Positions 10,401 through 18,890 of a stretch of 64,000 nucleotides of DNA are shown here, in pieces. Each line of letters begins with the position of its first letter. Position 1 is the first letter of the stretch. Source of the DNA: Longimicrobium sp. (GTDB taxonomy: Bacteria > Gemmatimonadota > Gemmatimonadetes > Longimicrobiales > Longimicrobiaceae); assembly GCA_036377595.1 (NCBI GenBank), contig DASUYB010000089.1, positions 124,001 through 188,000 on the forward strand. Direction: 5' to 3'. A model generated the notes under the pieces. The model was not told the origin of the DNA. It ran no database searches and saw only the letters and a program-made list of their open reading frames with translations. A program made the position numbers and the translations under genes.

Positions 10401-10565
10401 CACGGCTGGGTGCCGGTGCTGCGCAAGTGGCTGGAGATGCACCGCCGGGGCGCCGACCCGCTGAGCACCTCCATCCGCCGCCGTCCGGGCGACCCCACCA
10501 ACCACGAGCTGACGCAGGCGATGGGGTTCCTGCTGAACCAGGACGTGCCCGCCGGGCACGCCTGA
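7464..10565 (+). CDS. Zinc-dependent phospholipase C-like protein with polytopic membrane core and duplicated beta domains
   Basis: A 1033-residue protein starting 10 bases after the previous stop. Residues 1-280 resemble the zinc-dependent phospholipase C/S1-P1 type helical fold: an N-terminal 'GPVTHAAV' with an early His, and a 'GWLSHVATDVV' segment with His near residue 161. This is a motif-level resemblance only. Residues about 295-525 hold five or six transmembrane helices, two of them flanking conserved Trp/Pro-rich loops. The C-terminal half is soluble and contains two similar beta-rich units, about residues 728-785 and 805-865, each with 'FxPGDxIxV' followed by 'SxTLLxVxxAF' and 'YxRL'. 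No signal peptide. Such a fusion is unusual. It could be a membrane-active effector or a receptor-like accessory protein of the injection system. Confidence 0.7.
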   Translation: MAGPVTHAAVLLLARDRIAEIRDTLQGRKDAGVPLNPVEENIRALADTTLLLLTRVNSHPGSLPVRPLGTTVGEGISRFALLGAMGPAIPSFSTLLTPYQDWVARVVHSGNADPNRERVLSQSTDFAFRFWTEAQREIGLLPAGDRVAATQKMQAFVLGWLSHVATDVVTAPFLDAYRWSLRPKSRLRFSEDGRSAVEAEAHLDALVSRQVMLRSSTRSGPGWSDWFPATDQVEDWFYSAYHEALKRAYDTERNPPRGYSEFEERYDDYPRPGESKAFLKSGYRTFRDWAMPLAYDHTVGSFWLWISGIFFAWPLMAVPPFILLLKEGRKRLLPRDANHGSEQAWYELLSLPLFLGGWIPPIAGPALFNPLTTREGGVYFWLSWALSVISFVLSSVSFGYAVDSDADDPSAGVRWALLLGVPLGLLVVHLIFIFRDLGYNERRAHRLLPFIFLIPFFIWAFSLALHLILHVLLAEEAAESGDLTAAAPFWLTWAGWLVVAIVLWLVVAFWLRDWIVPEYAGQHAALRPRTVRLFDEATLYRLPDPNGGTFFPSGRRKLMKLWWEGGGEMFVRSERNRLLFSRTSDGANPQEIPAPLAPMRVAEYGDFLTRRVLDEGTAGKLRWQVADVRDAGLDYELPAGATFADTGDEDDTELSKHDVKAAKWVKLAASADASDYYLYHAPKPVLAVHWGPGGPVAADRFRTLSAGAAPAGSTVEVPAADLRSVVGTNTTFATFFRPGDVIKVGDEKRAVQEVVSDTRLRVSLAFPAAVAAGADYTRLSQDRFHDVDGPGSVEGVSDGGGFTLKGNGTRFGETFIPGDRIRVHDGDFWQVRTVHTIVSNTLLSVDQAFRPTIGSPLIGGKDYERLGAEDALGYAFAPNSPDGDEPDDTLLANAADLAALLCMGGASHVQDAVPLVGDRVWQVFRNWNLDRRRVNEWQMLVAGSAVSEKDPANPAARDAAMHPDAVPTRTPDGEKTATRHGWVPVLRKWLEMHRRGADPLSTSIRRRPGDPTNHELTQAMGFLLNQDVPAGHA

Positions 10566-10593
10566 CTCGTCGACCACACCGCGTTTCGCGAGC

Positions 10594-13500
10594 ATGTCCG
10601 ACATCGTCGACGACCCCCTGGCGCGCACCGCCGCCTTCTACCGCCGCATGGGGCTGAGCGAGAACAGCTACGCCACCACGGTGGACGGCGCGATCCGGCA
10701 CGCCACCGCGGGCGCCGCCGCGCCGCCGGCGCACCACTGGGTGCCCATCGGCCCGCGCAGCATCGGCGGCCGGGTGCGCACGCTGGCGCAGCACCCCCGC
10801 GAGCCGCTGCGGCTGTACGCGGGGAGCGCGCACGGCGGGGTGTGGCGCAGCGCCGACGGCGGCGACAGCTGGACGCCGGTGGGGAACCCCGATCACGCCA
10901 TGCCGGTGGGCGCGGTGGCGTGCTCGCCCACCGACCCCGACGTGGTGTACGTGGGGAGCGGCGACCCCGTCCCCTTCAAGGCCGGCGGGCGCGGGCTCTT
11001 CCGCTTCGACCTGGCGCCCGGCGCGCCCTTCCCCTTCCTGCGCGTGGTGCCGGCCGCCACCACGCTGCGCTACTGCGCGCTGGCGGTGGACCCGCACGAC
11101 GGCGACCGCCTGTGGGGCGCCTCGCCCGACGGGCTGTGGCGGGTGCAGATGGCGCCGCCCGGCGCGCCGGGGGGTGCGCCGGTACCCACCGTGACGCCGG
11201 AGTTCGGCCCCGCGGCGGGCGTGCCGGGCGGGCCGCCCGCTGGCGAGCCGGCGCTGGCCGCGTATCCCGCGCCGGTGGTGGCGGTGGCGGCCAACGGAAG
11301 CTACGCCACCGACGTGGTGGTGGTGCCCGACACCCGCAGCGCGGCCACGGTGATGCTCGGCGGGCGCGGCCCCTTCCCCCAGTTCCTGCTGGTCTACGTG
11401 GGCGTGTGGGGGCGCGGGGTGTACCGCGGCCGGCTGGACCGCGGCGCCGCGGCGCCCTTCCCCATGCAGTGGCGCGACCGTCTCCCCGTCCCCTTCCCCG
11501 GCAACTACGGGCGCGTGCTGGTGGCGGCGTGCCGCAACCACCCCGAGCACCTGTACGCGGTGGTGGGTACGGCCAGCAAGGTCACGCGGGTGGGCGAGGA
11601 CAGCGAGGCCAGCGAGCTCTACTACTCGAAGGACCACGGCGACAGCTGGGAGAAGCGGGGGCGGCTTCCCGACCGGGGGCAGGCGTGGTACAGCATGGTG
11701 CTGTTCGTCCACCCCGAGAACCCGCGGGTGGTGGTCCACGGCACGGTGAACCTCTACTACAGCTCCGACGCGGGCGAAAACTGGTCCACGCTGATCGACT
11801 GGCTGGACTACGACCGCGGCGACCGGGCGCGCCACGCCGACCAGCACTGGGGGTTCTTCGACCGCTTCGACCCCGCGCGGCTGTGGATCGTGAACGACGG
11901 CGGCATCTCCCTCGCCGACACCCGCCGCCCCCCAGCCTCGCGCGGCTTCTGGCGCAAGCGCAGCCACGGCATCTCGGCCGCGCAGTTCCAGGACGTGACC
12001 GTGCACCCCGCGCACACCTTCATCACCGGCGGCGGGCTGCAGGACAACGGCACCTACCTGAGCTACGGGGGCGACTCGTGGTACCGGGTGGGCGGCGGCG
12101 ACGGCGGCTCGCTCTCGTTCGAGCCCAACGACCCGCGGCGCTACTACACCTCCACCGCCGGCAGCCCCGAGGGGGGATGGATGTGGCGCGCGGACGTGAG
12201 CTCGGCGCCGGTGAAGGTGTCCGACGACTCGTACGTGACCTACGCCATGCCCGAGGCGCCGGTGGCCAGCGGCGTCTACAAGGTGCTCACCGGCACGATG
12301 TCCCTCCCCGACGGCAGCCTGTTCAGCCCGGCGAAGAACGGGCTGTTCTACGGGATCCACGCGCACCACCCCTCGCGCACGGGGCACCTGCTGGTGGGGC
12401 GCAAGGAGGCCGCCTGGCTCACCACCGCCGGGGGGAACGGCTGGCGGAAGATGAACACGGGCGCCTTCCACCCGTCGAACGCCGAGGTCAGCGTGGTGGC
12501 GTACTCGCCCGGCCTTCCCGACGACGAGTTCTGGATCGGCACCACCGGCGGCGAGGTGTTCCGCACCGCCAACGGCTCGGTGGCGCTGGGGGGGAGCGAC
12601 CCCGCGTGGAACGACATGTCGCCGCGCAACCCCGTGCCGCCCGGCGGGGCGGGGCCGGGTGTGCTGCGCTGGGGCGCCTCCTCGGTGCTGGGGATCGACT
12701 TCGACGCCACGCGCAACCGCGACCCGGCGGGGCGCCCCGGACGGGTGGCGGTGGCGGTGGGCGGCCGGGTATGGCTGTGGGACGACGGGTGGGCGGGCGA
12801 CGGGTGGATCGAAATCACCGGCGCAGGCCCCACCGGGCTCCCCCCCGGCCCCGTCTCCGGCCTGGCCTTCGACCCGCTCGACCGCAACGTGCTGTACGTG
12901 GGAACGCTGGCCGGCGTGTACAGGCTGATGAGCGCCCTTCCCCCGGTGCCCGCGCCGCCGCCGCCCGGCCCCGGCGGCGCCAAGCCCGCGGCCCCCGCCT
13001 TCGCCGCCACCTGGGCGCCCTTCCACGCGGGGATGCCGCTGGTCGTCGTCACCGACCTGCAGGTGATCCGCGACCCGTTCCCGCCCGCCGCGGCGCCGGC
13101 GCGGTCGCTGCTGCGCGCGGCCACCTACGGCCGGGGGATGTTCGAGTGCCACCTGCCGCCCACGCCCGACGCCAGCTGGCAGACGATCCTCTACATCCGC
13201 CAGTACTCCATCGACGACGGGCTGCACCCGCGCCAGGCGCCCGCCGCGCTGAACGCCGCGCCGCTCAACGGCGATCCCCGCGCGCCGGCCGGGCAGCTCC
13301 CCTTCAACCTCTTCAGCGGCTACGACATCCGCGTCGACGCGCCGCCGTACACCTGGCTGGAGGACACGGTCGATCCCGTCGAGTTCGACGAGGACCTGCC
13401 GACCGATCCGCTCGTAGTCGGCGAGGTGAACTTCGTCTACGTGCAGGTGCACAACCGCGGGTGGGACACTGCCGCGGCCACGGAGGTGCACCTCTTCTTC

Positions 13501-14418
13501 GCCCCCGTCGCCGTCCCTGCCCCGGGCGCGGACCCGGCGCTCCCCGCGCTCCCCGCCTGGGGCGGCTTCCCCGCCGACCCCGTCCCCGCGCCGTGGGTGC
13601 GGGTGGGCGCCGCGCCGCTCGCCGTGGACCTGCGGCCGGGAGATCCGCGGGTGGTGCGCTTCGACTTCGTCCCCCCGGCGACCGTCGCGGGGCAGCGCGT
13701 CGCGCTCCTCGCCGTCGCCAGCCGCGCCGGGGACGTCCCCGTGCTTCCCGCGGCGGGGCGCGCGATGGCCGACTTCCTGGCCGACGAGCGGCGGGCGTCG
13801 CTGCGCATCGTCTCCGCGGGCGACTTCTTCCCCGTCTACATCCGCGACGGGGTGGAGGACAGCGGGCACTCGGGCGACGTGGCCTGGGGCGGCCGCAGCC
13901 CCGACATCATCATCATCCCCCCCGCCGGTCCGGTCCCCGGCGACCCGCACGCGGCCTTCGCCAACCGCGCCGACCCGCGCGCCGACGACAAGCTGACGGG
14001 CGGGGGCGACAACACGATCTTCGTCCGCGTCTTCAACCCCTCGCAGCTCGACGTGGACGTGGAGGTGGAGCTCTTCCAGGCCGTCGCCGACCACGACGGC
14101 TTCCGCCGCGACCAGTGGACCGCCGTCACCCCCATCACCCCCGTCGCTGGGCGCGCGACCCACGCCGCGCTGCACGTGCTGAAGGGCGGAGACCACGCGG
14201 TGGCCGGCTTCCGCTTCAACCCGCCCGACCCCGACGCCGGCGGCGACCCCGCGTACAAGGCGTACCTGCTGGTGGCGCTGGTGCACCTGCCGCCCGCGTC
14301 GCCCCTCCCCGACCCGGCGGGCGTGGACGCGGTGCCGAAGTTCTGGGACCTGGTGCGCTCGTCCCTGGCCGCCAAGCGCGCGGCACTCAGGGCGGTGCGC
14401 TGGGTCCCCGCCCCGTGA
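10594..14418 (+). CDS. BNR/Asp-box beta-propeller protein, copy 1
   Basis: A 1274-residue protein. Residues about 40-780 carry Asp-box (BNR) repeats of the form S-x-D-x-G-x-x-W, for example near residues 86 (RSADGGDSW), 344 (YSKDHGDSW) and 389 (YSSDAGENW). These mark sialidase/sortilin-type beta-propellers. A Pro/Gly-rich linker (about 785-800) leads to a C-terminal region (about 870-1274) with two immunoglobulin-like beta segments, VNFVYVQVHNRGWDTA and TIFVRVFNPSQLDVDV, both CARDB-like. There is no signal peptide, so export would depend on the injection system or cell lysis. The sialidase FRIP motif and catalytic residues are not evident, so glycan binding or a structural role is as likely as hydrolysis. 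It is a close paralogue of the next gene. Confidence 0.8.
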   Translation: MSDIVDDPLARTAAFYRRMGLSENSYATTVDGAIRHATAGAAAPPAHHWVPIGPRSIGGRVRTLAQHPREPLRLYAGSAHGGVWRSADGGDSWTPVGNPDHAMPVGAVACSPTDPDVVYVGSGDPVPFKAGGRGLFRFDLAPGAPFPFLRVVPAATTLRYCALAVDPHDGDRLWGASPDGLWRVQMAPPGAPGGAPVPTVTPEFGPAAGVPGGPPAGEPALAAYPAPVVAVAANGSYATDVVVVPDTRSAATVMLGGRGPFPQFLLVYVGVWGRGVYRGRLDRGAAAPFPMQWRDRLPVPFPGNYGRVLVAACRNHPEHLYAVVGTASKVTRVGEDSEASELYYSKDHGDSWEKRGRLPDRGQAWYSMVLFVHPENPRVVVHGTVNLYYSSDAGENWSTLIDWLDYDRGDRARHADQHWGFFDRFDPARLWIVNDGGISLADTRRPPASRGFWRKRSHGISAAQFQDVTVHPAHTFITGGGLQDNGTYLSYGGDSWYRVGGGDGGSLSFEPNDPRRYYTSTAGSPEGGWMWRADVSSAPVKVSDDSYVTYAMPEAPVASGVYKVLTGTMSLPDGSLFSPAKNGLFYGIHAHHPSRTGHLLVGRKEAAWLTTAGGNGWRKMNTGAFHPSNAEVSVVAYSPGLPDDEFWIGTTGGEVFRTANGSVALGGSDPAWNDMSPRNPVPPGGAGPGVLRWGASSVLGIDFDATRNRDPAGRPGRVAVAVGGRVWLWDDGWAGDGWIEITGAGPTGLPPGPVSGLAFDPLDRNVLYVGTLAGVYRLMSALPPVPAPPPPGPGGAKPAAPAFAATWAPFHAGMPLVVVTDLQVIRDPFPPAAAPARSLLRAATYGRGMFECHLPPTPDASWQTILYIRQYSIDDGLHPRQAPAALNAAPLNGDPRAPAGQLPFNLFSGYDIRVDAPPYTWLEDTVDPVEFDEDLPTDPLVVGEVNFVYVQVHNRGWDTAAATEVHLFFAPVAVPAPGADPALPALPAWGGFPADPVPAPWVRVGAAPLAVDLRPGDPRVVRFDFVPPATVAGQRVALLAVASRAGDVPVLPAAGRAMADFLADERRASLRIVSAGDFFPVYIRDGVEDSGHSGDVAWGGRSPDIIIIPPAGPVPGDPHAAFANRADPRADDKLTGGGDNTIFVRVFNPSQLDVDVEVELFQAVADHDGFRRDQWTAVTPITPVAGRATHAALHVLKGGDHAVAGFRFNPPDPDAGGDPAYKAYLLVALVHLPPASPLPDPAGVDAVPKFWDLVRSSLAAKRAALRAVRWVPAP

Positions 14419-14433
14419 GATACGAGAAGAAGA

Positions 14434-14456
14434 AGATGGAGATGGAGATGGAGATG
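14434..14456 (+). repeat. (GAGATG)n short tandem repeat
   Basis: Nearly four copies of a GAGATG hexamer lie between the two propeller genes. They form a purine-only tract that could also act as a strong ribosome-loading sequence, but the next start codon is about 60 bases away. Confidence 0.7.
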
Positions 14457-14514
14457 ACGATCACCCCGGCGCCGCGTCCGGCGCCGCGCAACCCGTAACG
14501 GATCCCGCGCCCGC

Positions 14515-17500
14515 ATGTCCGACGACGTCGTCGACGATCCGCCCGCACGCACCAGCGCCTTCCTGGACTACATGGCGCTCAGCGCGAACGACTACCCCGA
14601 CAAGCTGGACGGGGCGGTCGCGCACGCCACGGCGGCCGGGGCCGCCGCGCCGCCCGCGCACCACTGGGTGCCCATCGGGCCGCGCAGCGTGGGCGGGCGC
14701 GTGCGCTCGCTGGCGCAGCACCCCAACCAGCCGCTGCGGCTGTACGCGGGAAGCGCCACCGGCGGGCTGTGGCGCAGCACCGACGGCGGCGACACCTGGG
14801 CGCCCGGGGGCGACCCCGCCCACGCGCTGCCGGTGGGCGCCATCGGCGTGTCGGCGCAGCACCCCGAGGTGGTCTACGCGGGGACGGGCGACCCCGTGGC
14901 CCACAAGCCGGGCGGCCGCGGGCTCTTTCGCTTCGACTTCGGCGCCGGGCCGGCGCCCGTGCCGCTGCGGATGGCGGCGCACGGGATCACCGCGCGCTAC
15001 ACCGCCATCGCCGTGGACCCCGACGACGGCAACCGCTTCTGGGGCGCGTCGCCCGACGGGCTCTGGCGCTTCCAGTTCGTGGCGCCGGTGGGCGCCGCGG
15101 CGCACGCGCCGCCGACGCGCGAGTTTCCCGCCGCCGCCATGGCCGGCCCCCCCGCGGGCGAGCCGGCGCTGGCCGCGGCCAACGTCCCCGCGCTGGGCGC
15201 GGACGACTACGCCACCGACGTGCTCGTCGTCCACGACACCCGCAGCGCCGCCACCGTGAACCTGGGCTTCGGCGCGGTTCCCCAGTACCTCCTGCTGTAC
15301 GTGGGGATCTGGGGCGAGGGGGTGTTCCGCGGGCGGCTGGACCGCGGCGTGGCGGCGCCATTCCCCATGGAGTGGCGGGCGAAGCTCCCCGTGCCCACCC
15401 CCGGTTCCTTCGGCCGCGTGCTGCTGGCGGCGTGCCGCAAGCACCCCGAGCACGTCTACGCCGTCGTCGGCACGGGCGACGACAACAAGACGGCCAGCGA
15501 GGTCTACCACTCGTCGGACCGCGGCGACACCTGGAAGAAGCGGGGGAAGCTCCCCGAGAGCAGCCAGGCCAACTACAGCATGGTGCTGTTCGTCCACCCC
15601 GAGAACCCCGCCGTCGTCGTCCATGGGACCGTCGACCTCTACTACAGCTCCGACTCGGGGGAGAGCTGGAAACGGATGCTGGATTGGGAGGACTACGACC
15701 GCGGCGACCGTGCGCGCCACGCCGACCAGCAGTGGGGGTTCTTCGACCGCTTCGACCCGTACCGCATCTGGATCGCCAACGACGGCGGGATCTCGGCGGC
15801 CGACACCCGCCGCCCGCCCGCCTCGCGCGGCTTCTGGCGCAAGCGCAGCCACGGGATCGCCGCCGCGCAGTTCCAGGACGTGACCGTGCACCCCAGCCTG
15901 CGCTTCATCACCGGCGGCGGGCTGCACGACAACGGCAGCTACGTGAGCTACGGCGGCGACTCGTGGTACCACGTGGGCGGCGGCGACGGCGGCGCGGTGG
16001 CGTTCGAGCCCAACGACCCGCGGCGCTACTACTTCGCCGCGGCGATGACGCCGGGCGGGCGCATCTACCGCGGCGACGTGGGCACCGCGCACCAGAAGGT
16101 GCCCGGCTCCTCGAAGGTGAGCTACGTGATGCCCGAGGCGCCGGTGGCCAGCGGCGTCTACAAGATCCTGCTGAAGACCATCAACCCCGACGCGGAGGCG
16201 AAGGGGCTCTTCTACGGGATCCAGACGCACCACCCCACGCTCGCCGGGCACATGCTGGCGGGGCGCAAGGGCGCGGCCTGGCTCACCACCAACTCGGGCG
16301 ACGACTGGCGGAAGATGAAGACGGGGGACTTCCACCCCGACGACGCGCTGGTGGCGTCGCTGGCCTACGCGCCCAACGCGGCCGGCGAGGAGTGGTGGAT
16401 CGGCACCAACCGCGGCGAGGTGTTCCGCACCGCCAACGGTTCCGTCGCCTCGGGCGCCAATCCCACGGACCCGACGTGGAACGACATGACCTCGCGCAAC
16501 GCGCCGGCGGTGGGCGCGGCCGGGCCGGGGAACCCGCGCTGGGGACGGCGGCCGGTGCGGGGGATCGACTTCGACGCCACCCGCAACCGCGACGCGGCGG
16601 GGCGCCCCGGGCGGGCGGCCATCGCCGTGGACGAGAACGTGTGGCTGTGGGACGACGGGTGGCTGGGCGACGGATGGATCGACATCACCGGCGCGGGCGC
16701 CACCGGGCTCCCGTCGTCGCCGATCACCGCGGTGGTGTTCGACCCGCTGGACCGCAACGTCCTGTACGCGGGGACGCTGGCCGGGGTGTACGTGCTGATG
16801 AGCCCGCTCCCGCCGGTGCCCGCGCCGCCGCCGCCCGGCCCCGGCGGCGCCAAGCCCGCCGCGCCCGCCTTCGTGCCCCGGTGGGCCCCCTTCCACGTGG
16901 GGATGCCGATCGTCGTCGTCACCGACCTGCAGGTGATCCCCGACCCGCTCTCGCCCGCGGCGGGGCCGGCGCAGTCGCTGCTGCGCGCGGCCACCTGGGG
17001 GCGGGGGATGTTCGAATGCCACCTGCCGCCGACGCCCGACGCCAGCTGGCAGACGCTCCTCTACGTCCGCCAGTACTCCATCGACGACGGGCTGCATCCC
17101 CGGCAGGCGCCCGCCGCGCTCAACGCCGCGCCGCTCAATGGCGATCCCCGCGCGCCGGCCGGGCAGCTCCCTTTCGACCTGTTCAGCGGCTACGACATCC
17201 GCGTCGACGCGCCGCCGTACACCTGGCTGGAGGACACGGTCGATCCCGTCGAGTTCGACGAGGACCTGCCGACGGACCCGCTCGTCGTCGGCGAGGTGAA
17301 CTTCGTCTACGTGCAGGTGCACAACCGCGGGTGGGACACGGCGGCGGCCACGCAGGTGCACCTCTTCTTCGCCCCCGTGCCCGTCCCCGCGCCGGGCGCG
17401 GACCCGGCGGTCCCCCAGCTCCCCGCCTGGGCCGGCTTCCCGGCGGACCCCGTCCCCGCGCCGTGGGTGCGCGTCGGCGCCGCCGCGCTCGCCGTCGACT

Positions 17501-18279
17501 TGCGTCCGGGCGAGCCGCGGGTGGTGCGCTTCGACTTCATCCCCCCCGCATCGGTCGCGGGACAGCGGGTCGCGCTCCTCGCCGTCGCCTCGCGCGCGGG
17601 GGACGTTCCTTCGCCCATCGGCGCGGCGACGGGGGTGGACGCGTTCCTCACCGGCGAGCGGCGGGCGTCGCTGCGCGTGGTCTCCGCGGGCGACTTCTTC
17701 CCCGTCTACGTGCGCGACGGCGTCGAGGACAGCGGGCACTCGGGCGACGTGGCCTGGGGCGGCCGCAGCCCCGACATCATCATCATCCCCCCCGCCGGCC
17801 CCGTCCCCGGCGACCCGCACGCGGCCTTCGCCAACCGCGCCGACCCGCGGGCGGACGACAAGCTGAAGGGCGGGGGCGACAACACCCTCTTCGTGCGCGT
17901 CTTCAACCCCTCGCGGCTCGACGTGGACGTGGAGGTGGAGCTCTTCCAGGCCGTGGCCGACGACGACGGCTTCAAGCAGGCGCAGTGGACCGCCGTCACC
18001 CCCGTCACCCCGGTCGCGGGACGGGCGACGCACAGCGCGCTGCACGTGGCGGCGCAGGACCACGCGCTGGCCCCGTTCCGCTTCAACCCGCCCGACCCCG
18101 ACGCGGGCGGCGACCCCGCGTACAAGGCGTACCTGCTGGTGGCGCTGGTGCATCACCCCGCGAACTCGCCCTTGCCCGACCCGGCAGGCGTCGACGCGGT
18201 GCCGAAGTTCTGGGAGCTGGTCCGCTCGTCCCTGGCCGCCAAGCGCGCGGCGCTGCGGGCGGTGCGGTGGGAAGCGTGA
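14515..18279 (+). CDS. BNR/Asp-box beta-propeller protein, copy 2
   Basis: A 1254-residue tandem paralogue of the gene ending at 14418, with the same architecture: N-terminal 'DDVVDDPPARTSAF' leader, Asp-box propeller (for example RSTDGGDTW near residue 85, HSSDRGDTW near 333, YSSDSGESW near 378), Pro-rich linker (about 765-785) and CARDB-like C-terminal domains. The two proteins differ at many positions in the propeller (roughly 180-300 and 500-560). From the linker to the end they match at most positions, and long stretches match at the DNA level too. This suggests duplication followed by divergence of the propeller and/or gene conversion of the C-terminus. Function as for copy 1. The shared C-terminus is a good candidate for a docking or loading module. 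Confidence 0.8.
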   Translation: MSDDVVDDPPARTSAFLDYMALSANDYPDKLDGAVAHATAAGAAAPPAHHWVPIGPRSVGGRVRSLAQHPNQPLRLYAGSATGGLWRSTDGGDTWAPGGDPAHALPVGAIGVSAQHPEVVYAGTGDPVAHKPGGRGLFRFDFGAGPAPVPLRMAAHGITARYTAIAVDPDDGNRFWGASPDGLWRFQFVAPVGAAAHAPPTREFPAAAMAGPPAGEPALAAANVPALGADDYATDVLVVHDTRSAATVNLGFGAVPQYLLLYVGIWGEGVFRGRLDRGVAAPFPMEWRAKLPVPTPGSFGRVLLAACRKHPEHVYAVVGTGDDNKTASEVYHSSDRGDTWKKRGKLPESSQANYSMVLFVHPENPAVVVHGTVDLYYSSDSGESWKRMLDWEDYDRGDRARHADQQWGFFDRFDPYRIWIANDGGISAADTRRPPASRGFWRKRSHGIAAAQFQDVTVHPSLRFITGGGLHDNGSYVSYGGDSWYHVGGGDGGAVAFEPNDPRRYYFAAAMTPGGRIYRGDVGTAHQKVPGSSKVSYVMPEAPVASGVYKILLKTINPDAEAKGLFYGIQTHHPTLAGHMLAGRKGAAWLTTNSGDDWRKMKTGDFHPDDALVASLAYAPNAAGEEWWIGTNRGEVFRTANGSVASGANPTDPTWNDMTSRNAPAVGAAGPGNPRWGRRPVRGIDFDATRNRDAAGRPGRAAIAVDENVWLWDDGWLGDGWIDITGAGATGLPSSPITAVVFDPLDRNVLYAGTLAGVYVLMSPLPPVPAPPPPGPGGAKPAAPAFVPRWAPFHVGMPIVVVTDLQVIPDPLSPAAGPAQSLLRAATWGRGMFECHLPPTPDASWQTLLYVRQYSIDDGLHPRQAPAALNAAPLNGDPRAPAGQLPFDLFSGYDIRVDAPPYTWLEDTVDPVEFDEDLPTDPLVVGEVNFVYVQVHNRGWDTAAATQVHLFFAPVPVPAPGADPAVPQLPAWAGFPADPVPAPWVRVGAAALAVDLRPGEPRVVRFDFIPPASVAGQRVALLAVASRAGDVPSPIGAATGVDAFLTGERRASLRVVSAGDFFPVYVRDGVEDSGHSGDVAWGGRSPDIIIIPPAGPVPGDPHAAFANRADPRADDKLKGGGDNTLFVRVFNPSRLDVDVEVELFQAVADDDGFKQAQWTAVTPVTPVAGRATHSALHVAAQDHALAPFRFNPPDPDAGGDPAYKAYLLVALVHHPANSPLPDPAGVDAVPKFWELVRSSLAAKRAALRAVRWEA

Positions 18280-18292
18280 GAAAGGCGACACC

Positions 18293-18889
18293 ATGATCGT
18301 CCGTCCCATGATCGGCGGGTGGGAGCCGCCCATGATCGAGCGCATCGCGGCCGTCGAGGCGCGCCGCCTGGCGGTGCTCCCCGTCCCCGGCCTCTCCGGC
18401 GACCTGCACCAGGACCTGGGGCGCGGCGCGCTGGCGGTGGAGATCACCGGCTCGATGAACGGCGACGAGGCGCGCGACGCCTTCCTGAAGGAGGTGCGCA
18501 CGCGCTTCCTGGCCGGCGACCCGGTGGACTTCGTGGCCGACATCGTGGCCGAGAGCGAGCTGGAGCAGGTGCTGATCGAGGAGCTGCGGGTGGAGGAGGT
18601 GGCGGGGAGCGCCGACTCGTTCCGCTACCACGTGGTGCTGCGCGAGTACACCGAGCCCCCCGAGCCCCCCACCCCGTCGATGGACCTGGGGCTGGAGCTC
18701 GACGCCGACCTGGACCTGCTGGCGGACCTCGGGCTCGACATGCTCGACATCCCCGCCATCCTCCCCGACCTCCCGCAGATCGGCGACCTGCTGCAGCCGC
18801 TGCAGCCCGCCGCCGAGGAGCTGAAGGGAACGCTGGCGGGCGCCGCCTCGCTGCTGGACCCGCTGAAGAACCTGCTGGGAGGCGAGTGA
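18293..18889 (+). CDS. Tail tube-initiator/DNA-circularisation-N-like baseplate protein
   Basis: A 198-residue protein. Residues about 30-125 resemble the N-terminal domain of Mu gp43-type 'DNA circularisation' proteins and eCIS tube-initiator proteins: paired beta strands, then an acidic helix (DEARDAFLKEVRTRFLAG), then 'LEQVLIEELRVEEVAGS...FRYHVVLREY'. Residues about 140-198 are an Asp/Leu-rich helical tail, and no LysM domain is visible. It immediately precedes the terminator-like gene and the sheath, a normal position for a tail-tip or initiator component. The ATG at 18293 is preceded by AAAGG. An internal ATG at residue 14 is an alternative start. Confidence 0.6.
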   Translation: MIVRPMIGGWEPPMIERIAAVEARRLAVLPVPGLSGDLHQDLGRGALAVEITGSMNGDEARDAFLKEVRTRFLAGDPVDFVADIVAESELEQVLIEELRVEEVAGSADSFRYHVVLREYTEPPEPPTPSMDLGLELDADLDLLADLGLDMLDIPAILPDLPQIGDLLQPLQPAAEELKGTLAGAASLLDPLKNLLGGE

Positions 18890-18890
18890 G

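Noticed and set aside
3819-10628. A 2269-codon open frame on the minus strand and a 2270-codon one in a second plus frame
   Set aside because: Both are antisense or out-of-frame shadows of the helical and phospholipase-like genes. Their translations are His/Gln/Arg/Gly-rich repeats with no domain pattern, as expected from GC-rich third positions.
14460-18543. Long minus-strand frame opposite the second propeller gene
   Set aside because: Its translation is a His/Val/Arg-rich shadow. The propeller reading on the plus strand has clear Asp boxes and a paralogue.
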